Program-made: the position numbers and the translations under genes | Shown: positions 19,104-29,050 of the stretch, one piece after another | Layout: each line of letters begins with the position of its first letter | How positions within the stretch are numbered: the stretch's first letter is position 1 | Source of the DNA: Dyella dinghuensis | GTDB lineage: Bacteria > Pseudomonadota > Gammaproteobacteria > Xanthomonadales > Rhodanobacteraceae | NCBI RefSeq assembly: GCF_003977615.1 | Contig: NZ_RYZR01000007.1 | Span: 248,001 to 312,000, forward strand | Direction of reading: 5' to 3' | Length of the DNA: 64,000 nucleotides | Notes under the pieces: model-generated | Told to the model about the DNA's origin: nothing | Seen by the model: the letters and a program-made list of their open reading frames with translations, nothing else | The model's database searches: none

Positions 19104-19805
19104 GTGGCGGGTTTTCCGATCGATCGGTCTCAGCGTGTGGCCGCAAGGGTGGCGGGCCTTCTGTATCTGCTGCTCATGGTGTGTGGCGTATTCGGCGAGT
19201 TCAATGGTCGTGGCAGTCTTATCGCGGATAACGATCCGGCGAAAACGGCGGCCCATATCCTCGATCATCTGCTGCTGTTCCGTATCGGTATCGTCAGCGA
19301 TCTGGCGGCGTTTACCGGTGATATCGCGATAGCAGTCGCTTTGTATGTGTTACTACGACCGGTCGGGAAGCACCTCGCATTGCTTGGGGCATTTTGGCGC
19401 GTGGCGGAAGCGGCGGTGCTTGGCGTTATTACGCTGAACAGTTTTACGATGTTGTTGCTGTTGACTGATGCGCGATATGCCAAAGTCTTTTCAAGCGAGC
19501 AGCTACAGAATCTGGTGTGGCTATTCAATGACACGCACGATGCAGGCTACAACATCGGCGTAATCTTTCTTGCACTGGGTTGCATTGTTTTCAGTTGGCT
19601 GCTTTTGAAGTCCCGCTATGTCCCCCGGCTGTTGGCGGGATTCGGGCTGCTCGGCTATGTGCTGATGCTGATCGGCGCGATCGTCGTCATCGTCTGGCCT
19701 GACAATCCTGTGGGCGTTAATTTCGACGTGCCGGCGGGCCTGTACGAAGTCGTTATTGGCTTATGGCTACTGCTACGCGGCGTCAGGGAGCCGCGTAGGC
19801 CTTAA
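19104..19805 (+). CDS. DUF4386 integral membrane protein
   Basis: The protein of about 233 residues has roughly six membrane helices and the DUF4386 signature of small hydrophobic proteins (VAARVAGLLYLLLMVCGVFGE at the start, WRVAEAAVLG in the middle). Its function is unknown. I prefer the GTG at 19104, which has GGAG seven bases upstream, over a TTG at 19065. It converges on the TetR gene of the efflux locus but is unlikely to belong to it. Confidence 0.82.
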   Translation: MAGFPIDRSQRVAARVAGLLYLLLMVCGVFGEFNGRGSLIADNDPAKTAAHILDHLLLFRIGIVSDLAAFTGDIAIAVALYVLLRPVGKHLALLGAFWRVAEAAVLGVITLNSFTMLLLLTDARYAKVFSSEQLQNLVWLFNDTHDAGYNIGVIFLALGCIVFSWLLLKSRYVPRLLAGFGLLGYVLMLIGAIVVIVWPDNPVGVNFDVPAGLYEVVIGLWLLLRGVREPRRP

Positions 19806-19911
19806 GTGATGATGTTCGCCTTAGTGCCAACGGGCGTAGGTAGTCTTTTATTCGACAGACTGCCCATCTCATGGCGACGCAAATACCGCCAATCCAAGCC
19901 TGCGTTATGTT

Positions 19912-20529
19912 TCAGGGTTGAGTGCCGAAGAACGTCGCGCTGAAGATCGTGCTCAATACCGATTCTGCGGCAGCATCCGGTAGTTCGTTCGGCATGGTGA
20001 TGTTGAAGTAGAGCACGCCGTCGATCAGCCCCATGCTCGCGAGCGCGAGATCTTTGGCAGCATCCGGCACCGGCATGCCCAGGCGCTTGCAGAATTGCGC
20101 GATGAAATAAGCGATGGTGTCGCGCTTTTCCAGGCACAGGGCATTCAGGCGTTGGCGGAATTTTGCATCGCGTACTGCATGCAGGCGCGCTTCGGCCCAA
20201 ACGATGTAACTGGTGTGATCCCGATAGCACTGGGCATAGAACAGCGCGAGCTGTTTTTGCAGATCGTCGCTGGAAAGGTTGGCGTCCAACAGGCGCTGCA
20301 AGTCTTCCTGGATGCTCATGTGATCGCGCTTGAGCAGCTCGATGAACAGGTCGGTCTTGCTCTTGAAGTTCGAGTAGAACGCGCCGCGGGTATAGCCGGC
20401 TTGGCCGGCGATGTCTTCCACGCTGGTCGCGGTCAGGCCTTTTTTGGCAATCGCCACCGCCGCCGCGTCGAGTAGGCGCAGGCGGGTCTGTTCGCGGCTT
20501 TCTTCCCGGGTCAATCGTTTACGTGGCAT
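19912..20529 (-). CDS. TetR-family repressor of the RND efflux operon
   Basis: The 205-residue protein begins MPRKRLTREESREQTRLRLL with an AcrR-like helix-turn-helix (TSVEDIAGQAGYTRGAFYSN) and a TetR C-terminal domain (FYAQCYRDHTSYIVWAEARL). It is divergent from the three-gene RND operon, the classic arrangement for a local efflux repressor that is released by a pump substrate. The start at 20529 gives the standard N-terminus; the longer frame is rejected. Confidence 0.9.
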   Translation of the reverse strand: MPRKRLTREESREQTRLRLLDAAAVAIAKKGLTATSVEDIAGQAGYTRGAFYSNFKSKTDLFIELLKRDHMSIQEDLQRLLDANLSSDDLQKQLALFYAQCYRDHTSYIVWAEARLHAVRDAKFRQRLNALCLEKRDTIAYFIAQFCKRLGMPVPDAAKDLALASMGLIDGVLYFNITMPNELPDAAAESVLSTIFSATFFGTQP

Positions 20530-20584
20530 GCGCCATGGTACCACGCCATCTGGCACATGTATTTCAATACCCATTTGCATTCAG

Positions 20585-20598
20585 ATACAACTATGTAT
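20585..20598. promoter_or_regulatory. candidate operator in the efflux divergent region
   Basis: ATACA-N4-TGTAT lies midway between the TetR start and the RND operon start in an AT-rich patch that must hold both promoters. It is short, so the call is tentative. Confidence 0.35.
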
Positions 20599-20680
20599 TA
20601 GAGTTCATTGACGTATTTATGGGTCGCGACGAATGGGTCTGTCGCGACCATCAGCCCCCATCCATCCCCAGGAGCGGCCC

Positions 20681-21820
20681 GTGCAACAGCAAGAATTCCC
20701 CATGCCATCCGGCCTGACGCGAAGGCCGGCCTGGCTGGCCGGTACCGTGGTCCTGTCGTTGCTGCTGCTGGCGGCCTGCGGCAAGAAAGCACCCGAAGTC
20801 GACCAGGTGGTGCCCGTAATCGCGCTGCCGGTACAGGCCGTCGATGGCGTGTCGGCTGGCCGATTCCCCGGCGAGATTCATGCGCGTTACGAAATGCCGC
20901 TGTCGTTCCGAGTGGCTGGCCAGTTGACCCAGCGCTACGTCAATCCGGGCGATCTGGTGAAGAAAGGGCAGGCCTTGGCGCAGCTCGACCCCACCGACGC
21001 AGGCAATCAGCTGGCAGCCGCGAAGGCCGCCCTTGAAGCGGCTGAGCATCGCTTGCTGTTCGCCACCCAGCAGCGCGATCGCGACGACGCACAGTCCAAG
21101 CAGAACCTGATCAGCCGACTGCAGTTGGAACAGACGCAGGATGCTTACGCGTCCGCGCTCGCGGCGCGCGATCAGGCGAAACAGCAGTTCGAATTGGCGC
21201 AGAACCAATCGCGTTACACCACATTGATTGCCGATCACGATGGTGCGATTACCAGCCGGCAGGCGGACGTTGGTCAGGTGCTGGCCGCGGGACAGGCCGT
21301 GTTCGGTTTCGCGTGGTCGGGCGAACGCGAAGCATATCTCGACGTGCCGGAAAGCCGCATCGACGGCATCGTCGTCGGGCAAGCCGCGAAGATAACGGTG
21401 CCCGCGTTGCCGGGCCGCGCATTCGATGCACGCGTGCGCGAAATATCGCCGGCGGCCGATCCGCAATCGCGCACCTATCTGGTCAAATTGACCGTCGATC
21501 AACCGGCGAGCCTGTTGCAGCTTGGCATGACGGCGGATGTGATTTTGCAAAGCGGTAAGTCGTCTACCGTTGCGATAAGCATTCCGGCCACGGCGTTGTT
21601 CCATCAGAACGAACATCCCGCCGTATGGGTGGTTCGACCCGCCGATACCACGCTCGAATTGCGCCCCGTCACGATCGCCCGTTACGGCGAGCGTGACGTG
21701 CTCATCGCCAGCGGTCTGCAGGCAGGCGAGCGCGTTGTGATGCAAGGCGTGCATACGGTGTCGATCGGGGAAAAGGTAGCGCCGATCGCCCCGCCGCATC
21801 CTGAGGATGCGCCGCAATGA
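20681..21820 (+). CDS. RND efflux periplasmic adaptor lipoprotein
   Basis: This is the membrane-fusion subunit (HlyD/AcrA type) of a tripartite RND pump. A lipobox (LLLLAACGKK) marks it as a lipoprotein. The biotinyl-lipoyl half-motifs (FRVAGQLTQRYVNPGDLVKKGQ and DGAITSRQADVGQVLAAGQ) flank a coiled-coil hairpin at about residues 110-185, and a beta-barrel domain follows. I choose the GTG at 20681 because AGGAG lies 7 bases upstream; the ATG at 20702 is the alternative. Its stop overlaps the permease ATG. Confidence 0.92.
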   Translation: MQQQEFPMPSGLTRRPAWLAGTVVLSLLLLAACGKKAPEVDQVVPVIALPVQAVDGVSAGRFPGEIHARYEMPLSFRVAGQLTQRYVNPGDLVKKGQALAQLDPTDAGNQLAAAKAALEAAEHRLLFATQQRDRDDAQSKQNLISRLQLEQTQDAYASALAARDQAKQQFELAQNQSRYTTLIADHDGAITSRQADVGQVLAAGQAVFGFAWSGEREAYLDVPESRIDGIVVGQAAKITVPALPGRAFDARVREISPAADPQSRTYLVKLTVDQPASLLQLGMTADVILQSGKSSTVAISIPATALFHQNEHPAVWVVRPADTTLELRPVTIARYGERDVLIASGLQAGERVVMQGVHTVSIGEKVAPIAPPHPEDAPQ

Positions 21821-24800
21821 GCAACGAAGGACGTTTCAATCTTTCGGCGTGGACGCTGCGCCATCAGTCCCTGGTGTTCTTCCTGATGGGAATGATCGCG
21901 CTGTTCGGTCTGCTCTCGTACAAGCATCTTTCGCAGTCGGAAGATCCGCCGTTCACCTTCAAGGTGATGGTGATCCAAACGTACTGGCCGGGCGCCAGTG
22001 CGCAGCAAGTGCAGGAGGAAGTGACCGACCGTATTTCGCGCAAGTTGCAGGAAACACCGGCGATCGACTTCCTGCGCAGCTATTCGCGTCCTGGCGAGTC
22101 GCTGATTTTTTTCAACATCAAGGATTCCGCACCTTCATCCATCGTGCCAGATACGTGGTATCAGGTGCGCAAGAAGGTCGGCGATATCAGCGCACAGTTG
22201 CCGCAGGGCGTGCAGGGCCCGTTTTTCAACGATGAATTCGGCGACGTCTACACCAATATCTACGCGCTGGAAGGCGACGGCTATACGCCGGCGCAATTGC
22301 ACGACTACGCCGATCAATTGCGCGCCGAACTCCTGCACGTGCCCGGCGTTGCAAAAGTCGATTACTTCGGCGACCAGAACCAGCACATCTATATCGATAT
22401 CGCGAATGTCCAGTTGGCGAAGTTGGGCATCAGTCCGCAGCAGATCGGCGAAGCGATCAACGAACAGAATGCCGTGGCGTCGACCGGTGTTCTGACTACT
22501 GCCGACGACCGCGTATTCGTGCGGCCCAGTGGCCAGTTCGACGATACGAATGCGCTGGCCGATACCCTGTTGCACATCAACGGAAAGAGTTTCCGGCTTG
22601 GCGACATCGCCACCATCCGGCGCGGCTACGACGATCCGCCAAGCCAAGTGGTGCGCTTCATGGGGCGGCAGGTACTGGGCATCGGCGTCACGATGCAACC
22701 CGGCGGTGATGTGATCCAGCTTGGCAACGCGCTCGATCAAGCGACGGGTACGTTGCAGAAGCGCTTGCCGGCAGGGCTCAAGCTATCGGAAGTGACGAGC
22801 ATGCCGCATGCGGTGTCGCGTTCGGTCGACGACTTCCTTGAATCCGTCGCCGAGGCTGTAGCGATTGTCTTGCTGGTGAGTCTGCTGAGCCTGGGTTTTC
22901 GCACGGGCATGGTGGTAGTGATTTCGATTCCATTCGTATTGGCCGCCACCGCGTTGTGTATGGACGTGTTGGGCATCGGCCTGCACAAGGTATCGCTCGG
23001 CACCTTGGTACTGGCGCTAGGCCTGTTGGTGGATGACGCAATCATTGCCGTCGAGATGATGTCGGTGAAACTGGAACAAGGCTGGGACAGGGTCCGTGCC
23101 GCTGCTTTCGCCTATACGAGCACGGCATTTCCGATGCTGACGGGTACGCTGGTCACGGTCTCCGGCTTTCTGCCGATTGCCTTGGCCAAATCGGGTACCG
23201 GCGAATACACACGCTCGATCTTCGAAGTTTCGGCGATTGCATTGTTGGTGTCGTGGCTCGCGGCGGTGATCGTCATTCCGCTGCTGGGTTACCACATGCT
23301 GCCGGAGCATCATCAGCGCGCGAAGCAGGGACAGGAGTGGTGGGCGCGCTTCCTGCCGCAACGTTGGCGCGACGCGCGCACCGCCAAAGCCGTCCAGCCG
23401 GTGCACAACGGCGACGAGTTCGAGATCTACGATACGGCGTTCTATCGGCGTTTCCGCAGTTGGTTGAACTTCTGTTTGCGTCATCGTTGGCTGGTGCTGG
23501 GATCGACGGTTGCCTTATTCGTGGTGGCGCTGGCGGGTTTCGGCATCGTTCCCAAGCAGTTTTTCCCGAGTTCGGATCGTCCGGAATTGCTGGTCGACCT
23601 GCGCTTGCCGGAAGGTGCGTCGTTTGCTGCAACGCTGCGTGAGACCAAGCGCTTCGAAGCGGCTATTCACGACCGCAAGGAAATTGCGAGTTACGTCAGC
23701 TTTGTCGGTAGCGGCGCACCACGGTTCTATCTGCCGTTGGATCAACAACTGGCGCAGCCCAATTTCGCGCAGTTCGTGATTACCGCCAAAGACGTCAAAC
23801 AACGCGAGCAGCTCGCGACGTATCTGGATGACGAACTGAAGCGCGATTTCAGTGAGGTTCGCAGTCGTGTCAGCCGATTGGAAAACGGACCGCCCGTGGG
23901 TTTCCCCGTGCAATTTCGTGTCGACGGTGACGATATTGCCACCGTACGCAGCATCGCCGAGCAAGTGGCTGCAGTGATGCGCGCCGACCACGACACCACC
24001 AATGTGCAGTTCGATTGGGATGAGCCGGGCGAGCGCTCGGTACGTTTCGACGTCGACCAAATCAAGGCACGCCAGTTGGGTATCAGCTCGCAGGATGTCG
24101 CCAATTTCCTGGCGATGACGTTGTCGGGCACCACGGTGACGCAGTTCCGCGAGCGCGACAAACTGATCGCGGTCGATCTGCGCAGCACGAACGGCGATCG
24201 CATTCATCCCGATCAAATCGAGCAGCTGGCCATACCGACACCCAACGGCACGGCGATTCCGTTAGCGCAACTCGGGCATGTCAGTTATGGCCTGGAGTAC
24301 GGCGTGATCTGGGAGCGTGATCGACAGCCCTCGATCACCGTGCAGTCAGATACGCGCAATGGTGCACAAGGTCTCGACGTCACCAATGCCATCGACGCGA
24401 AGCTCGCCGATATTCGCAGTCATCTGCCGGTGGGTTATCGCGTCGAGGTGGGTGGCTCGGTCGAGCAGAACGAAAAAGCGCAGAGTTCGATCAACGCGCA
24501 GATGCCTTTGATGATCATCGCCGTGCTGACCTTGCTGATGATCCAGCTGCAAAGCATGGGACGCACGTTCATGGTGGTGCTCACAGCGCCGTTGGGACTG
24601 ATCGGTGTGATCGCCGCACTGCTGTTGTTCCACGAGCCATTCGGTTTCGTCGCGATGCTGGGCACGATTGCGATGTTCGGCATCATCATGCGCAACTCGG
24701 TGATTCTGGTCGACCAGATCGAGCAGGATATTCATGCCGGACATCCGCGTTGGGAGGCTATCATCGGCGCGACGGTTCGCCGTTTCCGCCCGATCACGCT

Positions 24801-24993
24801 GACCGCGGCGGCCGCCGTGCTGGCCTTGATACCGCTATTGCGCAGCAACTTCTTCGGACCGATGGCGACTGCACTAATGGGCGGCATTACCGTCGCGACC
24901 GTGCTGACGCTCTTCTATCTGCCAGCACTTTATGCCACGTGGTTCCGCGTGCGCGCCGATGAGCCCGCACCGAAGCAGGAGGTCGCAGCATGA
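21817..24993 (+). CDS. RND efflux permease
   Basis: The 1058-residue inner-membrane transporter has the RND layout: one N-terminal helix, a large periplasmic loop, six helices, a second loop, and five or more helices. Conserved TM4 acidic residues occur in LALGLLVDDAIIAVEMM. Export is driven by protons. It overlaps the adaptor and the outer-membrane channel genes by ATGA at each side, so the operon is tightly coupled. Likely substrates are toxic organic molecules, but nothing in the sequence fixes which. Confidence 0.95.
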   Translation: MSNEGRFNLSAWTLRHQSLVFFLMGMIALFGLLSYKHLSQSEDPPFTFKVMVIQTYWPGASAQQVQEEVTDRISRKLQETPAIDFLRSYSRPGESLIFFNIKDSAPSSIVPDTWYQVRKKVGDISAQLPQGVQGPFFNDEFGDVYTNIYALEGDGYTPAQLHDYADQLRAELLHVPGVAKVDYFGDQNQHIYIDIANVQLAKLGISPQQIGEAINEQNAVASTGVLTTADDRVFVRPSGQFDDTNALADTLLHINGKSFRLGDIATIRRGYDDPPSQVVRFMGRQVLGIGVTMQPGGDVIQLGNALDQATGTLQKRLPAGLKLSEVTSMPHAVSRSVDDFLESVAEAVAIVLLVSLLSLGFRTGMVVVISIPFVLAATALCMDVLGIGLHKVSLGTLVLALGLLVDDAIIAVEMMSVKLEQGWDRVRAAAFAYTSTAFPMLTGTLVTVSGFLPIALAKSGTGEYTRSIFEVSAIALLVSWLAAVIVIPLLGYHMLPEHHQRAKQGQEWWARFLPQRWRDARTAKAVQPVHNGDEFEIYDTAFYRRFRSWLNFCLRHRWLVLGSTVALFVVALAGFGIVPKQFFPSSDRPELLVDLRLPEGASFAATLRETKRFEAAIHDRKEIASYVSFVGSGAPRFYLPLDQQLAQPNFAQFVITAKDVKQREQLATYLDDELKRDFSEVRSRVSRLENGPPVGFPVQFRVDGDDIATVRSIAEQVAAVMRADHDTTNVQFDWDEPGERSVRFDVDQIKARQLGISSQDVANFLAMTLSGTTVTQFRERDKLIAVDLRSTNGDRIHPDQIEQLAIPTPNGTAIPLAQLGHVSYGLEYGVIWERDRQPSITVQSDTRNGAQGLDVTNAIDAKLADIRSHLPVGYRVEVGGSVEQNEKAQSSINAQMPLMIIAVLTLLMIQLQSMGRTFMVVLTAPLGLIGVIAALLLFHEPFGFVAMLGTIAMFGIIMRNSVILVDQIEQDIHAGHPRWEAIIGATVRRFRPITLTAAAAVLALIPLLRSNFFGPMATALMGGITVATVLTLFYLPALYATWFRVRADEPAPKQEVAA

Positions 24994-26444
24994 GATCCGA
25001 CATCATGGTTCGCTGGAAACACGCCGCGATACTGGCAGCAGTCATAACGTTGGCAGGGTGCGCTTTTGCGCCACCCGCCAAACCGCCTGCGCCGCCGACG
25101 CCCGCGCACTATGCGGTGCAGCCAACACCTACGGACACAGCCAAAGCCGACGACGTTGCGCAACATTTCAGCCTGGGTGCGCGTGCGGTACCGGCATGGT
25201 GGCGTTTGTACGGTAGCGACACGCTCGATGCGTGGGTCGATGAAGGCCTGCGCAACAATCCGTCGCTGGCGGCAACGCAGCACACGCTGGACGCTGCCCA
25301 TCAACTGTTGCGCGCACAAGTCGGGGCAAACATGTTGCCGACGCTGGATGCGCAGGGACAGACCAGCCGGCAGCGTGCCTTGGGTTTTCCTGGGTTAGGT
25401 CCGCCAACCAATCTTTATGACGTCTACGCGGGGCAACTCGCGCTCAGTTACAACTTCGACCTGTTCGGCGCGACACGTCACGGCATCGAGCAAACAGCCG
25501 CGCAGGTCGACCAACAATCCTATGAATTCGATGCAGCCAAGCGTGCATTGGCGGCGAATATCGTGATCGCAGCCATCAACGCTGCATCGCTGGAAGAGCA
25601 GCTAAGCACCAGCGAACGACTTTCCACGTTGATGCACGAACAGGTCACGCTGACCGAGCGCTCGTATCGGCTTGGCGCAGCATCGCAGGACGATCTGCTG
25701 GCCGTGCAGCAACAGGCTGCAAGTATCGACACTTCGATTCCACCGTTGCGCAGCCAGGCTTTGCGCGCACGCCATGCGCTTGCTGTGTTGATGGGGCGTA
25801 CACCCGATCAGGCGCCGTCCAATCTGACGCTCGCGGAATTGCACCTGCCGGTAGATGTTCCGGTAAGTGTGCCATCCGATCTGTTGCAACAGCGTCCGGA
25901 CGTGCTCGCTGCGGAAGCGTCGGTGCATGCGGCGTCCGCACAGGTTGGCGTCGCGACGGCCAATCTGTTTCCACATATTTCACTGTCCGCGACGTTGGGT
26001 TCGGAGGCATTCAAGCCGGGGAATCTGTTTACGGCTTCGGGTTCGGTCTGGAGCGCCGGCGTTTCGCTTGCGCAACCGATTTTTCACGGGGGTGCCTTGA
26101 TGGCACAACGCAGAGCCGCGATAGCGAATTACAACGCGTCGTTGGCGCAATACCAGCAGGCGGTGCTCAATGCTTTTCAGAACGTTGCCGATACGCTGAC
26201 CGCGTTGAATCAAGATGCATTGACGCTTCAAGCGGCAACCAACGAAGCGGCCGTGGCGTCGCAATCGTTCACCGACATCGACGCGCGCTATCGGCTGGGC
26301 GCAGTTTCCTATCCGGAAGCGGTGATTAGCGAGCAGCATCTGCAGAGCGCGAAGCTGAGCGAGATCCAGGCCAGGGCCGCGCGCATGAGCGATACAGCGG
26401 CGCTTTTCCAGTCGATGGGGACGCCCCTTGCGACGGCGCGATAA
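24990..26444 (+). CDS. NodT-type outer-membrane efflux lipoprotein
   Basis: This 484-residue TolC-like channel has a lipobox (ITLAGCAF) and two outer-membrane-efflux repeats (PAWWRLYGSDTLDAWVDEGLRNNPSLA and QRPDVLAAEASVHAASAQVG), the NodT family hallmark. It completes the tripartite pump. The terminator hairpin 80 bases after the stop ends the operon. Confidence 0.93.
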   Translation: MRSDIMVRWKHAAILAAVITLAGCAFAPPAKPPAPPTPAHYAVQPTPTDTAKADDVAQHFSLGARAVPAWWRLYGSDTLDAWVDEGLRNNPSLAATQHTLDAAHQLLRAQVGANMLPTLDAQGQTSRQRALGFPGLGPPTNLYDVYAGQLALSYNFDLFGATRHGIEQTAAQVDQQSYEFDAAKRALAANIVIAAINAASLEEQLSTSERLSTLMHEQVTLTERSYRLGAASQDDLLAVQQQAASIDTSIPPLRSQALRARHALAVLMGRTPDQAPSNLTLAELHLPVDVPVSVPSDLLQQRPDVLAAEASVHAASAQVGVATANLFPHISLSATLGSEAFKPGNLFTASGSVWSAGVSLAQPIFHGGALMAQRRAAIANYNASLAQYQQAVLNAFQNVADTLTALNQDALTLQAATNEAAVASQSFTDIDARYRLGAVSYPEAVISEQHLQSAKLSEIQARAARMSDTAALFQSMGTPLATAR

Positions 26445-26520
26445 CATGGGCTGATGCCGGGCGTGGTCGGATAAATGCAGACCACGCGCGCAGCTCGCTT
26501 CATTTTCCATGCGCACATCG

Positions 26521-26549
26521 CAAAGGGCCGACAACGCGTCGGCCCTTTG
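26521..26549. terminator. strong bidirectional terminator
   Basis: Perfect 12-bp arms CAAAGGGCCGAC/GTCGGCCCTTTG around AACGC lie between the convergent efflux operon and alpha/beta hydrolase gene. T-rich and A-rich ends serve both directions. Confidence 0.75.
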
Positions 26550-26566
26550 GTGCGGCGGGATACTGG

Positions 26567-27271
26567 CTACTTGCGAATGGCTGTCGCCGCCTGTTTGATC
26601 CATTGAGCTACCGCTTGCGGATTGGATACGTACACGGCGTGACTGCCTCCCACTTCCTTGATGGTTGCGCCAGCGCGCTGGGCCATGTTGCGCTGGGCGG
26701 CCGGCGGGATCATGTGGTCGTCGCCGGCGACCAGATACCAGCTGGGTTTCGACTTCCACGCAGGCGTAGTCACTGCACCCTGCAGGGCGGGAAGTCCCCA
26801 CGGTACCTGCGAGTCGGCCATGAAGCGTGCCGTCTCAGCGTCGACGTCTGCAGCGAAGCTGGCCTGAAACTTCTCCTTGTCCAGCATCAGAAAGCCATCC
26901 TGCGGCGGCAGGATCGGAGGTACCGATGCGCCCGGCGGTGGGTTCGCGATCAGCGATGCCACCGACTCGCCAGCATCCGGGGCAAACGCGGTGATATAGA
27001 CGAGGCCAGCCACCTTCGGATCGTTGCCGGCTTCGGTGACCACGACGCCGCCGTAGGAGTGACCGACCAGGATGACCGGGGATTTCTGCTCCGCGATGGC
27101 GCGCTTCGTAAATGCCACGTCGTCGGCCAGGGAGGTCGTCGGGTTCTGCACCACGGTCACCTCGTAACCGTCCTTCTTGAGCTGCTGGTAGACACCCTGC
27201 CAGCCCGAACCGTCGACAAAGCCGCCATGGATGAGAACGATGGACGCCAGAGTATTCGCTGAAGTGTTCAT
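26567..27271 (-). CDS. alpha/beta hydrolase
   Basis: This 234-residue cytosolic enzyme has a canonical fold with the nucleophile elbow LVGHSYGGVVV, the acid in LVAGDDHMIPP and the catalytic His in VGGSHAVYVS. The oxyanion strand is VLIHGGFVDGSGW. Related proteins are esterases or haloperoxidase-like enzymes; the substrate is unknown. The start at 27271 follows GGAGG. It is divergent from an AraC regulator. Confidence 0.88.
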   Translation of the reverse strand: MNTSANTLASIVLIHGGFVDGSGWQGVYQQLKKDGYEVTVVQNPTTSLADDVAFTKRAIAEQKSPVILVGHSYGGVVVTEAGNDPKVAGLVYITAFAPDAGESVASLIANPPPGASVPPILPPQDGFLMLDKEKFQASFAADVDAETARFMADSQVPWGLPALQGAVTTPAWKSKPSWYLVAGDDHMIPPAAQRNMAQRAGATIKEVGGSHAVYVSNPQAVAQWIKQAATAIRK

Positions 27272-27396
27272 TGGAGCCTCCTGTCTGTGGTGACGCTCTG
27301 GTGGAGAGCGGATGGACACAGGTTGCTCGCGGGGCCTCGCCGCCAATATCCGCTTTTCGAAGTACTATCCAGTTTCCGAAACGACGTGATCGGTTG

Positions 27397-28386
27397 ATGG
27401 AGAAGCCCGCCAAGACGCATCTCCAGACCAGCGACCTCGAAGAGGTCCAGTCCGTCGTTGCCGACGTCTATTGCGCACATTCCGTGATGACCCTGGGCGG
27501 TGGCCGCGCAGACACCGCTGGCTTGGACCTGATCCGGCGCGCACCTCAGCCGATTGTCCAGTTGCACTACGGGCGCTCGGTCCGGATCGATGCCGGCAAT
27601 TTCCCTCGCCTTATGCTGATGCAGACGTGTCTGGACGGCAGCGGCACGGTGGAGCAGGGCTCACTGGGTGCCGAACTGCGGCGCGGCCAAACGGTTCCAT
27701 TGTCGCCGGGACTCGCGACCCGGCTGGCGTTCGACAGCCGCTTTGCACAGCAGTCAGTGCGGCTCGACATTGCGCGCGTCGAAGCCCTGTGCAGTACATG
27801 GTTGAACCGGTCTGCGCTCGATCGTTCGCTGCGTTTCGATCTCAATCCTTTTTCCGCGCAGCTGGAACAAGCGTGGAGCCAAGCCGTTGGCCTGATCGTC
27901 AACTATGCGCGCAGCGGTCTCCTGCTTCCGCCGTCGGCGGTCGCGCATCTCGATGAGTTCATTATCTCGCTGGTGCTTTCCCAACATCCGCACAACTACA
28001 GCGACGATCTGCGCCGCCCGCAGAAGGGACTTCCACCGCGATTGGTTCGCGAGGCCGAACGTTTGATGCGCGACGGCGAGCCGAATCAGACGCCAAGCAA
28101 AATTGCTGCGGAGCTTGGTGTCAGCCTGCGCACTCTTGAACTGGGATTTCGCGCAGTGCATGACTGCTCACCAAGCGAATTTCTTAGAAGAGTGCGCATC
28201 GCCAAAGCGCGTGAAACCTTGCTCGCGCCAAACGCAAATACCTCGGTGACGGAAGTCGCGCTCGCCAATGGATTTCTGCACCTCGCTAGGTTCAGTGCCT
28301 ACTACCGGAAAATGTTCGGTGAATTGCCGGTTCACACTTTGCGTCGCAGTCAACCGAGAGGCGAGTGGGCGATGGCGGCCGAGTGA
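27397..28386 (+). CDS. AraC-family transcription regulator
   Basis: This 329-residue regulator has an N-terminal cupin-type ligand domain (LDLIRRAPQPIVQLHYGRSV, GQTVPLSPGLATRLAF). A C-terminal pair of helix-turn-helices is present (PSKIAAELGVSLRTLELGFR and SVTEVALANGFLHLARFSAY, ending FGELPVHTLR). It is most like activators with an AraC_binding_2 domain. The start at 27397 leaves a 125-base divergent promoter region with the hydrolase, its likely target. Confidence 0.88.
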   Translation: MEKPAKTHLQTSDLEEVQSVVADVYCAHSVMTLGGGRADTAGLDLIRRAPQPIVQLHYGRSVRIDAGNFPRLMLMQTCLDGSGTVEQGSLGAELRRGQTVPLSPGLATRLAFDSRFAQQSVRLDIARVEALCSTWLNRSALDRSLRFDLNPFSAQLEQAWSQAVGLIVNYARSGLLLPPSAVAHLDEFIISLVLSQHPHNYSDDLRRPQKGLPPRLVREAERLMRDGEPNQTPSKIAAELGVSLRTLELGFRAVHDCSPSEFLRRVRIAKARETLLAPNANTSVTEVALANGFLHLARFSAYYRKMFGELPVHTLRRSQPRGEWAMAAE

Positions 28387-28426
28387 GTGCGCAAACGGTA
28401 TCCGCCTACAATCTGAAGGATATGAC

Positions 28427-28450
28427 GTCCGCGTTTGATCCAACGCGGAC
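28427..28450 (+). repeat. dispersed palindrome copy with compensatory change
   Basis: Arms GTCCGCGTT/AACGCGGAC pair perfectly. The seventh pair, T-A in the consensus, is G-C here, so both sides changed together. Confidence 0.75.
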
Positions 28451-28521
28451 ACTCGCCGTTCTGGTTTTTTTATGGAGATAGGGGGCGATATGGACGCATC
28501 AACACAGGGGCAGGCGGCACG

Positions 28522-28795
28522 ATGAAAGCACATCAGCTTGTTTTGATATCGGCGCTGCTCTTGACAGTCAGTCTGTAGGGACATGCAACGACACCGATCG
28601 CTGACAAGCAACAACAGGCCGATGTCTTGTTTGCGAAATGGAATCGATCCGACACACCGGGCGCGGCGGTAGAGGTGATCAAAGACGGCAAGGTCGTCTA
28701 CCGGCGTGCATTCCGCATGGCCGATATCGAACAAGGCCGTCCTGTCACGCCATCGACGACGTTCCATGTCGCATCATTGCTGGAGATAGAGAGCC
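28522..28795 (+). pseudogene. truncated serine hydrolase (beta-lactamase family) remnant
   Basis: From the ATG at 28522 the frame reads MKAHQLVLISALLLTVSL, a signal peptide, then an in-frame TAG at 28576. It continues as DTPGAAVEVIKDGKVVYRRA and GRPVTPSTTFHVASLLE. This is the N-terminal part of a class C-like serine hydrolase, where VASLSK would carry the catalytic Ser and Lys. The Lys is lost, the sequence leaves the family after the motif, and the rest of the enzyme is missing. Two independent lesions mark it as dead. An intact relative is at 45364-46485. Confidence 0.7.
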
Positions 28796-29050
28796 TTCCC
28801 TCATCCAAGGCCCTCGACGGGTAAGTAGGGTTTGCCCTACACGCCGTCGAGATGTTGGCTGATGTACGCGGGTTGGCCTGACAGCCATGTTCACCGGGCC
28901 AATGAAGGTCACCTACCGAGCCTGGACAGGCTCAAATCAAAGACCTCTCAAAGGTGCTTCCAGCAGGAACGCGCCCTATGGTTTCGTAGCTAATGTGAGT
29001 TGCCATTGGTACGGGTTCTCCTTCCGTCGTGCACTTAGCGGAGAAACAAG
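28796..29050. other. intergenic stretch after the pseudogene
   Basis: About 255 bases with no recognisable coding remnant. It must hold the promoter of the propeller gene, whose ribosome-binding site is GGAGA at 29040-29044. Confidence 0.35.

Noticed and set aside
27349-27362. Half-copy of the dispersed palindrome (ATCCGCTTTTCG); also near 48209 and 62643
   Set aside because: Only one arm is present in each; chance or relics, not counted.
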